This document shows positions 9,237 through 17,581 of a DNA stretch of 64,000 nucleotides, in pieces. The stretch is taken from the NCBI RefSeq assembly GCF_000299935.1, contig NZ_AMRL01000013.1:43758-107757 (forward strand), in the 5' to 3' direction. The notes under the pieces are model-generated. The model was not told the DNA's origin. It saw only the letters and a program-made list of their open reading frames with translations, and ran no database searches. The stretch comes from Oceanibaculum indicum P24. Lineage in GTDB: Bacteria > Pseudomonadota > Alphaproteobacteria > Oceanibaculales > Oceanibaculaceae. Every line of letters starts with the position of its first letter. Position 1 is the first letter of the stretch. Made by a program: the position numbers and the translations under genes.

Positions 9237-9621
9237 CCTTCCGGCGAAGCGCCGGCAGCTGATTAGCCTGACGCCGCTGATCGACGTCGTGTTCATCCTG
9301 CTGATCTTCTTCATGCTGGCCTCCAGCTTTCTGGACTGGCGGACCATCACGCTGAACACGCCGGGGCAGGCGGTCGCAACGCCGGATATGGAAGGCGCCA
9401 TGCTGGTGCGCCTGCGTGCCGACGGCTCGCTGGACCTTGCCGGCGAGGCGCTGTCGGCCGAGCAGTTGCAGACGCGGCTGCAGGCCGCCCTGGCGCGCAA
9501 GCCGGATCAGCGCGTGCTGGTGCGCCCGGAGCGCGGCGTGGCGATGCAGCGCGCGGTGGAAGTGCTGGACATGGTGACGGCGAGCGGCATCAAGGATGTC
9601 TCGCTGGTGCGGGGGCGGTGA
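9217..9621 (+). CDS. exbD: biopolymer transporter ExbD (first copy)
   Basis: Single-pass partner of ExbB with a periplasmic domain. The transmembrane motif SLTPLIDVVFILLIFFMLAS contains the protonatable aspartate (Asp23 in this numbering, equivalent to Asp25 of E. coli ExbD). The rest is the small alpha/beta periplasmic domain ending in DVSLVRGR. I prefer ATG 9217, which gives the short basic lead normal for ExbD; a GTG at 9190 is possible but has its GGGGAG too close. It overlaps exbB by 20 bp and touches the second exbD. Confidence 0.9.
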   Translation: MHSLRSSLPAKRRQLISLTPLIDVVFILLIFFMLASSFLDWRTITLNTPGQAVATPDMEGAMLVRLRADGSLDLAGEALSAEQLQTRLQAALARKPDQRVLVRPERGVAMQRAVEVLDMVTASGIKDVSLVRGR

Positions 9622-10070
9622 TGAGCGTTCTGAACCATGGCCGGAAGAGCGCTGGCGGCGGCCTGTTCGCCGCCGGCCGCCATCGCGAGCGGAATTCCGA
9701 CGAGGGCATCATCCCCCTCATCAACGTGGTGTTCCTGCTGCTGATCTTCTTCATGCTGGCCGGCAAGCTGTCGCAGATCGACCCGTTCGAGGTGACGCCG
9801 CCGGATTCCGCGTCGGAAAGCCTGCCCGATGGCTCGACGCTGACCGTCCTGGTCGGCGCCGACGGGCGCATCGCCTTCGACGGCAAGCCGATGGAGCTGG
9901 ACGCGCTGCCGGCGGCGCTGGAGGCGCATGCCAGGGACGGCGCGGTGCTGCGGCTGAAAGCCGACCAGCAGGCCGAGGCCGACCGGGTGATCGAGGTAAT
10001 GGAAAGCCTGCGCGCGGCCGGCATCGAGAAACTGTCACTGCTGACCACGAAGACGGGAACAGGCGAATGA
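9621..10070 (+). CDS. biopolymer transporter ExbD paralogue lacking the channel Asp
   Basis: A second ExbD-type protein of 149 aa with an N-terminal cytoplasmic stretch of about 28 residues, one transmembrane helix and a periplasmic domain (ADGRIAFDGKPMELDALPAA). In the helix the motif reads IIPLINVVFLLLIFFMLAG: Asn35 (AAC, 9723-9725) stands where the first copy and the family have the proton-carrying Asp. The start ATG shares a base with the upstream stop (GTGATG), and the stop overlaps the tonB ATG. It probably mixes with the first ExbD in one complex, but that is inference. Confidence 0.88.
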   Translation: MSVLNHGRKSAGGGLFAAGRHRERNSDEGIIPLINVVFLLLIFFMLAGKLSQIDPFEVTPPDSASESLPDGSTLTVLVGADGRIAFDGKPMELDALPAALEAHARDGAVLRLKADQQAEADRVIEVMESLRAAGIEKLSLLTTKTGTGE

Positions 10071-10987
10071 GACTCTCCCCGCGCGCCAAGCTGGCCGGGC
10101 TGATCGCATCGCTGGCGATCCATGGCAGCGCGCTGGCTTTCTTCGCTGATTTCAGCGAGGACAAGGGCACCGCGCAGGCGGGCCTCGGCGGCGTCGAGGT
10201 GGCGCTGGCGCCGATGGGTGGCGCGCCAGGCAGCGAGGCGCGCGCCGTCGAGTCGACCGAGACGGTGAAGCCGACCGAAGTGACAGAGGCGGTGAAGCCC
10301 ATCGAAACGGCGGAGGTACCGGACGTTCCGGTAACGCCGGTCGAGCAGGCGCGTCCCGTGGAGCCGGTAAAGCCCATAGAACCGGTGAAGCCGGTGGAGC
10401 CCGTAAAGGTCAAGGAAGAGCCGGAGAAGGTGAAGATGGCGGAGGTTCCGCCGCCACCACCGCCGCCGCCGGTGAAGCCTGTCGTCAAGAAGCCGGAACC
10501 GCCGAAGCCGGTGCAGCAGCCCCAACCACAGGAAATCAAGCCGCAGCAGGTCGCCAAGGCAGAACCCGCCCCGGTGCAGGCGGAAGCCGCACCGGCACCG
10601 TCGGTTACCGGGTCCGCTGGCAAGTCGGGCGCCCAGGATTCGCAGAATGCCGGCACCACGAACAGCACTTCCGCGTCGGCGGGCGGCGGCATGCCGGGTT
10701 CCTCGGCCGATTATCTGGCGCTGGTGCAGGCCTGGCTGGAACGCCACAAGGAATATCCGCGCCGGGCGCAGTTGCGCCGCATCGAGGGCACGGCGGTGCT
10801 GCGCTTCGTCATGGACCGCGAGGGCAAGCTGGTTTCCTACCGGCTGGAACGCGGCTCCGGCCATTCCGTGCTGGACGAGGCGGTGCGGGAAATGATCGAG
10901 CGTGCCTCGCCCTTCCCACCGCTGCCGCCCGAAATCCAGCAGGCCAATCTGGAACTGGTGGTGCCAGTTTCCTTCTACCTGCGCTGA
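10067..10987 (+). CDS. tonB: energy transducer TonB
   Basis: Periplasm-spanning protein that passes proton-motive energy from ExbBD to outer-membrane receptors. The N-terminal helix (LAGLIASLAIHGSALAFF) keeps the S-x3-H pair needed for ExbB/D coupling. Next comes a long EP/KP-rich linker (residues 60-165: repeats of EPVKP, then eight prolines, then KPEPPKP). A low-complexity Ser/Gly spacer leads to a TonB C-terminal domain starting at EYPRRAQLRRIEGTAVLRF. The true start is ATG 10067, overlapping the second exbD stop (ATGA), giving 306 aa. It ends six bases from the convergent TRAP gene. Confidence 0.93.
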   Translation: MRLSPRAKLAGLIASLAIHGSALAFFADFSEDKGTAQAGLGGVEVALAPMGGAPGSEARAVESTETVKPTEVTEAVKPIETAEVPDVPVTPVEQARPVEPVKPIEPVKPVEPVKVKEEPEKVKMAEVPPPPPPPPVKPVVKKPEPPKPVQQPQPQEIKPQQVAKAEPAPVQAEAAPAPSVTGSAGKSGAQDSQNAGTTNSTSASAGGGMPGSSADYLALVQAWLERHKEYPRRAQLRRIEGTAVLRFVMDREGKLVSYRLERGSGHSVLDEAVREMIERASPFPPLPPEIQQANLELVVPVSFYLR

Positions 10988-10993
10988 CGTCGC

Positions 10994-12310
10994 TTACAGG
11001 CCCGGCCCCATCAGATAGTCGGGCAGCCAGGTGGCGATGCCGGGGAACAGGCACAGCAGCAGCATGCCGACCACCATGCACAGCATGAAGGGCAGGGCGC
11101 CGTACAGGATCGTCGGCAGCTTGATCTTCGGTGCGATGCCGTTGATGACATAGAGGTTCAGGCCGACCGGCGGGGTGATCAGCCCCAACTCCATATTGAT
11201 GGTCAGGATGACGCCGAACCAAATCGGGTCGAAGCCGGCATTCACGATGATCGGCAGCAGGATCGGCGTGGTCATCAGGATGACGGCGGCCGGCGGCAGG
11301 AAGCAGCCGGCGACCAGCAGCAGGATGTTCACGAAGAACAGCAGCAGCCAGCGGTTGATGTCCAGTAGCGCAATCCATTCCGCAATGGCCTGGGTGACGT
11401 ACAGGCTGGACAGCATGTAGCTGAACAGCACCGAGGTGCCGATGATCATCATGATCATCACCGATTCGCGCATGCCGTCGCGCATGATGTGCCACAGCGC
11501 GGTCGGCTGCCAGACGCGGTAGATGACGACCACCAGCAGCAGGCACAGCATGGCGCCCACGCCCGCCGCCTCGGACGGGGTGGCGAGGCCGCCATACATC
11601 GAATAGACGACGCCGGCGATGATCAGCAGGAAAGGCAGGATGCGCGGTAGCACCTCCAGCTTCTGGCGCAGCGAATAGCGCTCGCCGATCTGCGCCAGCC
11701 CCTCGCCGCGCCGCCAGCACAGGAACAGCGCCCACAGCATGAACAGGCCGGTCAGCATTAGCCCCGGCACGACGCCGGCCAGGAACAGCCGGCCGATGGA
11801 GGTCTCGGAAGCGATGCCGTACAGGATCATCGTCACCGAGGGCGGGATCAGGATTCCCAGCGTGCCGCCCGCCGCGATGGCGCCGGTCGCCAGATCGTCG
11901 GAATAGCCGCGCTTCTGCATCTCCGGGATGCCCATGCGGCCAATGGCGGCGCAAGTGGCGGGCGAGGAGCCGGTCATCGCGCTGAACAGGGCACAGGCGC
12001 CCAGATTGGAGATGACAAGGCTGCCCGGCACGCGGCTGAACCAGCGCGCCAGCGCCTCGTACAGGTCCGAGCCCGCCCGGCTGGAGGCGACAGCAGCCCC
12101 CATCAGCACGAACATCGGGATCGACACCAGGGTGAAGTCGTTCAGGCCGGCATAGAGCGTGTCGGCCAGGAACTCGATGGCGCGCAGCCCGTCGAAGGCG
12201 ACCATGAAGCCGACGGCGACCACGCCAAGCCCAAAGGCGACCGGCATGCCGGTCCCCAGCACGACCAGCGTCACGAGGCCGATCAGCAGGCCAAGGGTAA
12301 GCTCGCTCAT
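10994..12310 (-). CDS. dctM: TRAP transporter large permease
   Basis: Large membrane subunit (438 aa, about 12 hydrophobic segments) of a tripartite ATP-independent periplasmic transporter, which imports an organic acid with sodium. Family motifs are present: MTGSSPATCAAIGRMGIPEM in the middle and ITPPVGLNLYVINGIAP near the end. The start ATG 12310 overlaps the small-subunit stop by four bases. Last gene of the dctP-dctQ-dctM set; converges on tonB. Confidence 0.93.
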   Translation of the reverse strand: MSELTLGLLIGLVTLVVLGTGMPVAFGLGVVAVGFMVAFDGLRAIEFLADTLYAGLNDFTLVSIPMFVLMGAAVASSRAGSDLYEALARWFSRVPGSLVISNLGACALFSAMTGSSPATCAAIGRMGIPEMQKRGYSDDLATGAIAAGGTLGILIPPSVTMILYGIASETSIGRLFLAGVVPGLMLTGLFMLWALFLCWRRGEGLAQIGERYSLRQKLEVLPRILPFLLIIAGVVYSMYGGLATPSEAAGVGAMLCLLLVVVIYRVWQPTALWHIMRDGMRESVMIMMIIGTSVLFSYMLSSLYVTQAIAEWIALLDINRWLLLFFVNILLLVAGCFLPPAAVILMTTPILLPIIVNAGFDPIWFGVILTINMELGLITPPVGLNLYVINGIAPKIKLPTILYGALPFMLCMVVGMLLLCLFPGIATWLPDYLMGPGL

Positions 12311-12825
12311 GAATGCTGCTCCGGTTCCATGCCGAACGGCATGTCGCGTCCGGTCAGCAGGCAATAGATATCGGCGACATATTGCAGGCACAGCACGCCC
12401 ATGCCGATGGGCAGGGCGGCGTAATAGATCCACAGGCGCGCCCGCCACATGGAATCGGTGGTCCAGCCGCCATCATAGGCCTCCCACCACCATTCGATAC
12501 CGTTCCACAGCACCAGCAGGCAGAAGCCGAGCGCGATCACCGAGGCGACGAAGGCCAGCCGCACACGCCAGCGGTGCGAGAGATAAAGCGGCAGCAGATC
12601 GACATTCACATGCCCCTTGGTCAGCAGCACATAGGGGCTGCCCACGAAGGTGGCGGCGACCAGGATGAAGGTGACGAACTCGCTCTGCCAGATCGCCGAT
12701 TCCTGCAACACCGTGCGGACGAAGATCATCTGGCAGACGATGATGACCGAGGCGAGGATCATCAGGACGGCGGCAATGCCGCAAATCCGCGACAGCGCCG
12801 TGACCGTTCGGACGTAGAGCTGCAT
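12307..12825 (-). CDS. dctQ: TRAP transporter small permease
   Basis: A 172-residue four-helix membrane subunit that pairs with DctM. The family pattern is seen in QMIFVRTVLQESAIWQSEF (R...W..E), followed by VGSPYVLLTKGHVNVDLLP, the conserved K-G-H-V segment. ATG 12825 has GGAG nine bases upstream, so the longer frame to 12894 is not used. It is separated from dctP by 95 bp that contain a hairpin and overlaps dctM as ATGA. Confidence 0.92.
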   Translation of the reverse strand: MQLYVRTVTALSRICGIAAVLMILASVIIVCQMIFVRTVLQESAIWQSEFVTFILVAATFVGSPYVLLTKGHVNVDLLPLYLSHRWRVRLAFVASVIALGFCLLVLWNGIEWWWEAYDGGWTTDSMWRARLWIYYAALPIGMGVLCLQYVADIYCLLTGRDMPFGMEPEQHS

Positions 12826-12870
12826 GGTCGCTCCAGAGAGGGCGGTATGTGACGGGGTAGGGGAGAGGGT

Positions 12871-12901
12871 TCCGCCCGTACCGCTTATCGGCACGGGCGG
12901 A
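12871..12901 (-). promoter_or_regulatory. hairpin between the dctP and dctQ genes
   Basis: TCCGCCCGTaCCG / CGGcACGGGCGGA form a stem of 13 positions with one A-C mismatch around a CTTAT loop. It lies just after the dctP stop in the direction of transcription and has no following T-tract, so it looks like an mRNA-stabilising or partly attenuating stem rather than a full terminator. Confidence 0.6.
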
Positions 12902-12920
12902 CTCTCTGTGGCTGGCGGGC

Positions 12921-13922
12921 TTACTGCACCGACAGCGCCATCTCGATCAGCTTGGCGCCGGTCGGCACCTTTTCCGAGAAGGTCTTGTAGGAGGTCTTCT
13001 TCGCCACCTCGCGCCAGGCATTGGCCTGTGCGTCAGACATGGTGACGACCTTCACATTGTTCTTCGTGTAGGCCTCGACCAGCTTCTCGTCGAGCTTCTT
13101 GCTCTCCGCCGCGAAATAGTCTTCCGACTTCTTCGCCGCCTTCATCAGCGCGTCCTGCTGGTTCTTGTTCAGTTTGTCGAAGCTGCGCTTGGACATCAGC
13201 ACCGGCTCGTACATGAACCACAGCGCATTGTCGCCGGGAGCGGTCAGGCAGGAGAGCTGCTCATACAGGCGGAAGGAGACGAAGCTGCCCGCGCTGGTGT
13301 CGGTGGCATTGGCCACACCGGTCTGCAGCGCGTTATAGACCTCGTTGGACGGGATCGAGACGATGGACGCCCCGGCGCCGGCCCACATCTCGGCGAAGGT
13401 GGCACCGGCCGAGCGCGCCTTCAGGCCCGCCGCGTCCTGCGGCTCCAGGATGCACTTGTCCTTGCCGCCGAAGGCGCCGGCCAGCCAGGCATCGGCCAGC
13501 ACGATGACGCCGGCATCCTCGATGATCTTCTTGATCTCACCCATGAAGGGCGACTTGTTCAGGCGCTTGGCATGGTCATGATTCTTCACCAGGCCCGGCA
13601 TCAGCGTGGCGCCGAATTCCGGATGGCGGCCGCTGGCATAATCGAGCGGGAAGGCCGTGATGTCGATCTGGCCCTTCAGCATCGCCTGCCACTGTTCCTT
13701 CGGCTTCACCAGCGAGGCGCCGGGGAACACCTTGATCTCCATGCCGACATTGGCTGCCGCGACCTCACGGGCGATGATCTGCACCATCTCGTCGCGCACA
13801 TCGCCCTTGCCGCCGGGGAACTGGTGCGAGGCCTTCAGCTCGACCGCTGCCGCATCCTGTACGGCAAGGGCCGCCATCGCCACACCGGCGAATGCGGCCA
13901 GAATGAACCGGTTACGCTTCAT
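12921..13922 (-). CDS. dctP: TRAP transporter substrate-binding protein
   Basis: Periplasmic solute receptor of 333 aa. A signal peptide (MKRNRFILAAFAGVAMAALA, cut after AAA near residue 26) precedes a DctP domain: LKASHQFPGGKGDVRDEMVQ at the start of the mature protein, and AAGLKARSAGATFAEMWAGAG, in which the Arg of KAR is the family's usual carboxylate-binding residue. The ligand is probably a carboxylate but cannot be named. A strong AGGGAGG precedes the ATG. Its promoter must lie in the 207-bp gap shared with the divergent GST gene. Confidence 0.93.
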   Translation of the reverse strand: MKRNRFILAAFAGVAMAALAVQDAAAVELKASHQFPGGKGDVRDEMVQIIAREVAAANVGMEIKVFPGASLVKPKEQWQAMLKGQIDITAFPLDYASGRHPEFGATLMPGLVKNHDHAKRLNKSPFMGEIKKIIEDAGVIVLADAWLAGAFGGKDKCILEPQDAAGLKARSAGATFAEMWAGAGASIVSIPSNEVYNALQTGVANATDTSAGSFVSFRLYEQLSCLTAPGDNALWFMYEPVLMSKRSFDKLNKNQQDALMKAAKKSEDYFAAESKKLDEKLVEAYTKNNVKVVTMSDAQANAWREVAKKTSYKTFSEKVPTGAKLIEMALSVQ

Positions 13923-14129
13923 TGGTTTTCCTCCCTGTGAAAGCGTTTTTCATTTTTTGTAAAACCAGTATGAGACGAAAAATGTGCGCATCACAACAGT
14001 CTCTGTATTGGGCTCTGTTTGGTGGCGGGCAGGGGGCAAAATAATACCGCCCATCGGGGCTTGCCGTGGGGCCCGTCCCGTCGCACTCTGCGAGCCGGTC
14101 GCATTGACCTAACCGAGGGGGCGAAATCC

Positions 14130-14750
14130 ATGCTGCGCATCTGGGGCCGCAACAATTCCATCAATGTCCAGAAGGTGATGTGGTGCGTCGGCGAGCTGGG
14201 GCTGACGCATGAGCGTATCGATGCGGGCCGCGAATTCGGCCTGACCGGCGAGGACTGGTACCGCAAGATGAACCCGAACGGGCTGGTGCCGGTGATCGAC
14301 GATCGCGGCTTCGTGCTCTGGGAATCCAACGCCATCGTCCGCTATCTGGCGGAGACCTACGACCATGGTGGCCTGTGCCCCGCTGATGCGAAGAAGCGCG
14401 CGCAGGCCGGCCAGTGGATGGACTGGGCCACGACCATTCTGGGCGCGCCGATGACCACTGCTTTCTGGCAACTGATCCGCACGCCCGAGGCGGAGCGCGA
14501 CATGGGCGCGGTTGAGAAGGCGGCTGAGGCGCTGGGCAAGCATTACGCGCTGCTGAACCGGCATCTCGACAGCCGGCTCTACATGCTGGGCGAGCGGCTG
14601 ACCATGGCGGACATCCCGGTCGGCGCCTTCGTGCACCGCTGGTACGCGCTGGACGTGCCGCACCCGGAGCTGCCGTCCTTGCGTGCCTGGTATCAGCGGT
14701 TGACCGAGCGGGAGGCGTTCCGCACCCATGTCATGCTGCCGCTGACGTGA
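14130..14750 (+). CDS. glutathione S-transferase family protein
   Basis: A 206-residue cytosolic protein with an N-terminal thioredoxin-like domain (LRIWGRNNSINVQKVMWCVG; GLVPVIDD with the cis-Pro; WESNAIVRYLAETY, whose E-S binds glutathione) and a helical C-terminal domain ending in LTMADIPVGAFVHRWYALDV. The N-S-x-N-V-Q-K pattern places it near Beta/YfcG-like bacterial GSTs. ATG 14130 is chosen because GAGGGGG precedes it; the upstream open frame has no RBS. The substrate is unknown. Confidence 0.9.
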   Translation: MLRIWGRNNSINVQKVMWCVGELGLTHERIDAGREFGLTGEDWYRKMNPNGLVPVIDDRGFVLWESNAIVRYLAETYDHGGLCPADAKKRAQAGQWMDWATTILGAPMTTAFWQLIRTPEAERDMGAVEKAAEALGKHYALLNRHLDSRLYMLGERLTMADIPVGAFVHRWYALDVPHPELPSLRAWYQRLTEREAFRTHVMLPLT

Positions 14751-14884
14751 TCCGCCTGTTCCGAACGGTATTGGAGGCCGCCCAAAAACGGCCCGAATGA
14801 GGTTTCATCATCCCTGTCGTCAAAGGTTAAGCTTAGGCCGCTACGATGCGATACCGGACACACAAAAGAAGCGAGGCTAACATC

Positions 14885-15364
14885 ATGTCGATTTCCCCCC
14901 GGTTCCGAACCGCTTCCGGTTTCCTGTCCCGTATGGTTGTCGCCGCGTCCCTGGCTGTCGCCGGGTTGGCCGGGACCGCCCCCGCGCCGGCCAGCGCGCA
15001 GGTCAGCGCTCAGGCCTCCGGCATCTCCATCGAGCTCAACAAGCTGGAGGAGCAGCCGAATGCCTGCCGCGTCTATATGCTGTTCGAAAATCCGGGCCAG
15101 ACCGAGTTCAGCGAATTCCAGCTCGACCTCGTGCTGTTCGATACCAATGGCGTGATCGCCCGCCGCCTGTCGCTGGACGCCGCCCCCTTGCGGGCCGAGA
15201 AGACCAGCGTGAAGCTGTTCGATATCGACGGGCTGGCCTGCCCGAAGATCGGCCGCATCCTGCTGAACGACATGCTGGGCTGCGCCGATGCCTCGGGCAA
15301 GCGCAGCGACTGCCTGAAGCTGATCAAGCCTTCCAGTCGGGTCGACGCCAAGTTCGTGAAATAG
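14885..15364 (+). CDS. exported hypothetical protein, 159 aa
   Basis: A Sec-type signal peptide covers residues 1-39 (hydrophobic core MVVAASLAVAGLAG, cleavage expected after APASA). The mature part is a beta-rich domain (SIELNKLEEQPNACRVYMLF, EFSEFQLDLVLFDTNGVIAR) with four cysteines that could pair, ending in DAKFVK. I recognise it as a widespread alphaproteobacterial periplasmic protein without assigned function. The ATG at 14885 with GAGG upstream is preferred to 14846 because it starts the signal peptide. Convergent with DUF1491 across a repeat-filled gap. Confidence 0.8.
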   Translation: MSISPRFRTASGFLSRMVVAASLAVAGLAGTAPAPASAQVSAQASGISIELNKLEEQPNACRVYMLFENPGQTEFSEFQLDLVLFDTNGVIARRLSLDAAPLRAEKTSVKLFDIDGLACPKIGRILLNDMLGCADASGKRSDCLKLIKPSSRVDAKFVK

Positions 15365-15370
15365 GGGTAA

Positions 15371-15522
15371 GAAAACCCTCTCCCCAACGCGGGAGAGGGC
15401 GGTGAGCGTAAGCGAACCGGGTGAGGGGGCGACTCTGACCGTGCAATTACCCCTCACCCAGCTGCGCCTAATTCGCTCTCGCTCATAAGGCTCCGCAACC
15501 CTCTCCCGCAAGGGGAGAGGGC
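15371..15522. repeat. multi-hairpin palindromic repeat (type C)
   Basis: Fills the gap between two convergent genes. Three inverted repeats lie in series: CCCTCTCCC/GGGAGAGGG at 15376-15399 (loop CAACGC), GGGTGAGGGG/CCCCTCACCC at 15419-15459, and CCCTCTCCC/GGGAGAGGG again at 15499-15521 (loop GCAAG). The left part (GTGAGCG...AAGCGAACCGGGTGAG) is also roughly inverted in the right part. It resembles interspersed REP-like elements of proteobacteria. Confidence 0.8.
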
Positions 15523-15540
15523 ATTTAACAGTAGAGCCCC

Positions 15541-15879
15541 CTACATCACCTTGCCGGGGAACGGGTGTTCCCCGGTGCGCGATTCGACCTCGATGACCCA
15601 GATGTCCGGGTCGCGCCCGACCGCGCGCTCGATATAGGCGTCAGCCTCGGCTTCCGGCACCAGCGCGCCATCGAAGGCGGCCAGCCAGCCCAGATTGCCG
15701 TCCAGATCGCGGGCCTGGCTCAGCAGCTGGCAGCCCTGTTCCAGCCGGTTCACCTTCAGCAGCACCGTCGCCCCGGCCTCCGCCCCCTTGCGCAGCACAT
15801 AGGCCGGCAGGTTGCGCGCCATGCATTGGCGCAGGTGAGCCTTGACCCAGATGTCCGTGGTCAAGCGCGGTTCTTCCAT
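15541..15879 (-). CDS. DUF1491 family protein
   Basis: A 112-residue cytosolic protein that matches the alphaproteobacterial DUF1491 family from memory of its pattern: LTTDIWVKAHLRQCMARNLP, then GATVLLKVNRLEQGCQLLSQ, then EAEADAYIERAVGRDPDIWV and a final GEHPFPGK. The function is unknown. It is transcribed divergently from the CoA-transferase operon. Confidence 0.85.
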   Translation of the reverse strand: MEEPRLTTDIWVKAHLRQCMARNLPAYVLRKGAEAGATVLLKVNRLEQGCQLLSQARDLDGNLGWLAAFDGALVPEAEADAYIERAVGRDPDIWVIEVESRTGEHPFPGKVM

Positions 15880-15996
15880 CCTAGACTGCCTTTCAAGAAT
15901 TCAGCGACCGTTCCTGCCGCCTTATCCCATGCCGGGAAGGGCGCGCCAAGGACAGCATAAGAGCCGCAGCATATCTTGAGGAAGGAAACGGACGAT

Positions 15997-16818
15997 ATGA
16001 GTGCGACCTCATTCACCGTCGATCAGCTGGCCCAGCGCATCCCGGACGGGGCCAAAATCGCCCTGCCGCCGGATTATTCCGGCTGCGCCATGGAAGTGGT
16101 GCGCGCGCTGATCCGGCGCGGTGCTAAGAATCTGCACATTGTCGGCGTGCCCTCGGTGGGGCTGCAGGGCGACATGCTGATCGGCGCCGGCTGTGTCGGC
16201 ACGCTGGAGACAGCGGCGGTCACCATGGGCGAGCTGGGCATAGCACCCCGCTTCATCGCCGCCGCCAAGGCCGGCACCATCAAGCTGCGCGACGGCACCT
16301 GCCCGGCCATTCATGCCGGGTTGCAGGCGGCGGAGAAGGGCATCCCCTACATGCCGCTGCGCGGCGTGCTGGGCAGCGATCTGGTCGCGCATCGCGACGA
16401 CTGGAAGGTGGCTGAAAACCCGTTCGGCGAGAATGATCCGATCCTGCTGGTCCCGGCGATCCGCCCGGATGTGGCGCTGTTCCATGTCCGCAAGGCCGAC
16501 CGCAAGGGCAATGTCTGGATCGGCGTGCGGCGCGAGCTGATGCTGATGGCGCATGCCGCGAAGGAATGCCTGGTCACCGCCGAGGAGATCGTCGAGGGCG
16601 ACCTGCTGGCCGACGAGGCGACGGCGGCCGGCACCATCCCCGGCCTCTATGTCACCGCCATCGCGGAGGCGAAGGAGGGGGCCTGGCCGGTCGGCCTGGG
16701 TGGCGCCTATCCGGCCGATGCCGGGCATATCGCGGATTATTACGAACAGGCACGCAGCGACGAGGGCTTCCGGAGCTACCTCGCGCAGCATGTGCTGACC
16801 CGTAACGCGGCGGAGTGA
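15997..16818 (+). CDS. CoA-transferase-like protein, subunit A
   Basis: A 273-residue alpha subunit of the class I CoA-transferase fold, of the glutaconate CoA-transferase/IpdA type. Seen: DGAKIALPPDYSGCAMEVVR (usually the phosphate/CoA-binding start), GCVGTLETAAVTMGELG and DVALFHVRKADRKGNVWIGV. Start ATG 15997 has AAGGAA nine bases upstream; the open frame starts at a TTG at 15976. First of four tightly spaced genes (subunit B, a CaiB/BaiF enzyme, an enolase-superfamily enzyme), which suggests a catabolic pathway for a CoA-activated acid. The substrate is not known. Confidence 0.85.
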   Translation: MSATSFTVDQLAQRIPDGAKIALPPDYSGCAMEVVRALIRRGAKNLHIVGVPSVGLQGDMLIGAGCVGTLETAAVTMGELGIAPRFIAAAKAGTIKLRDGTCPAIHAGLQAAEKGIPYMPLRGVLGSDLVAHRDDWKVAENPFGENDPILLVPAIRPDVALFHVRKADRKGNVWIGVRRELMLMAHAAKECLVTAEEIVEGDLLADEATAAGTIPGLYVTAIAEAKEGAWPVGLGGAYPADAGHIADYYEQARSDEGFRSYLAQHVLTRNAAE

Positions 16819-16823
16819 CCCTG

Positions 16824-17561
16824 ATGGCCACAGATTGCAAGCCCGAGGAACTGCTGATCTCCTTCATCGCCGACAGGCTGGCGGGGCTGCGCCATGTCGC
16901 GGTCGGCAATTCCTCCCCGATTCCGGGTGCCGCCGCGCTGCTGGCGCGTGCCCGCTCCAACGGCATGCTGCGCGTCTCGCTGCTCGGCAGCCGCAAGCAC
17001 ACCGCCTTCACCGATGGCGGCAAGGAGCTGTTCGACTGCGCCGCCGAGGGCCGTATCGACGCCTTCTTCCTGGGCGGCGGGCAGATCGACGGCGAGGCCA
17101 ACATCAACCTGGTCGGCATCGGCGACTATCCGCAGACCAAGGTGCGCTTCCCCGGCTCGTTCGGTTCCGCCTATCTGTATTTCCTGGTGCCGCAGGTGAT
17201 CCTGTTCCGCGAGGAACATACCGACCGCGTGCTGGTGCCGAAGGTGGATTTCGTCAGCGCGCCGGGCACCAGCCCCGCCAATGTCTATCGGCCGGGCGGG
17301 CCGAAGATGCTGGTCACCGGGCGCTGCATCTTCGACTTCGACAAGGACCGGAAACGCTTCAGCCTGCGCAGCGTGCATCCGGGCCATACGGTCGAGGAAA
17401 TCCGCGAGAATACCGGCTTCGACTATGACGAGCCGGCGAGCGTGCCGGAGACGCCGATCCCCGATGCCGAGACGCTGGCGCTGTTGCGCGGGCGCATCGG
17501 GCAGGAGATCGCCGAGACCTATCCCGCCTTCGCGTCGCGTGTCTTCGACATCGCCGCCTGA
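16824..17561 (+). CDS. CoA-transferase-like protein, subunit B
   Basis: A 245-residue beta subunit. Seen: VAVGNSSPIPGAAALLARAR near the N-terminus, LGGGQIDGEANINLVGIGDY, DFVSAPGTSPANVYRPGGPK and SVHPGHTVEEIRENTGFDY. True transferases have a catalytic Glu in an (S/F)-E-(S/N)-G motif at the second beta-strand; here the equivalent region reads LRVSLLGSRKHTAF with no Glu. This recalls IpdAB-type members, which hydrolyse a ring ketone-CoA instead of moving CoA. ATG 16824 is chosen because GGAG precedes it at eight bases; a GTG at 16815 overlapping the previous stop is the alternative. Confidence 0.82.
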   Translation: MATDCKPEELLISFIADRLAGLRHVAVGNSSPIPGAAALLARARSNGMLRVSLLGSRKHTAFTDGGKELFDCAAEGRIDAFFLGGGQIDGEANINLVGIGDYPQTKVRFPGSFGSAYLYFLVPQVILFREEHTDRVLVPKVDFVSAPGTSPANVYRPGGPKMLVTGRCIFDFDKDRKRFSLRSVHPGHTVEEIRENTGFDYDEPASVPETPIPDAETLALLRGRIGQEIAETYPAFASRVFDIAA

Positions 17562-17581
17562 TTTTCATTTTGGGAGAACGA

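Noticed and set aside
9596..10066. Upstream extension of the tonB frame
   Set aside because: The extension overlaps the second exbD gene and is Arg/Gly-rich; the TonB membrane anchor begins at ATG 10067, coupled by ATGA.
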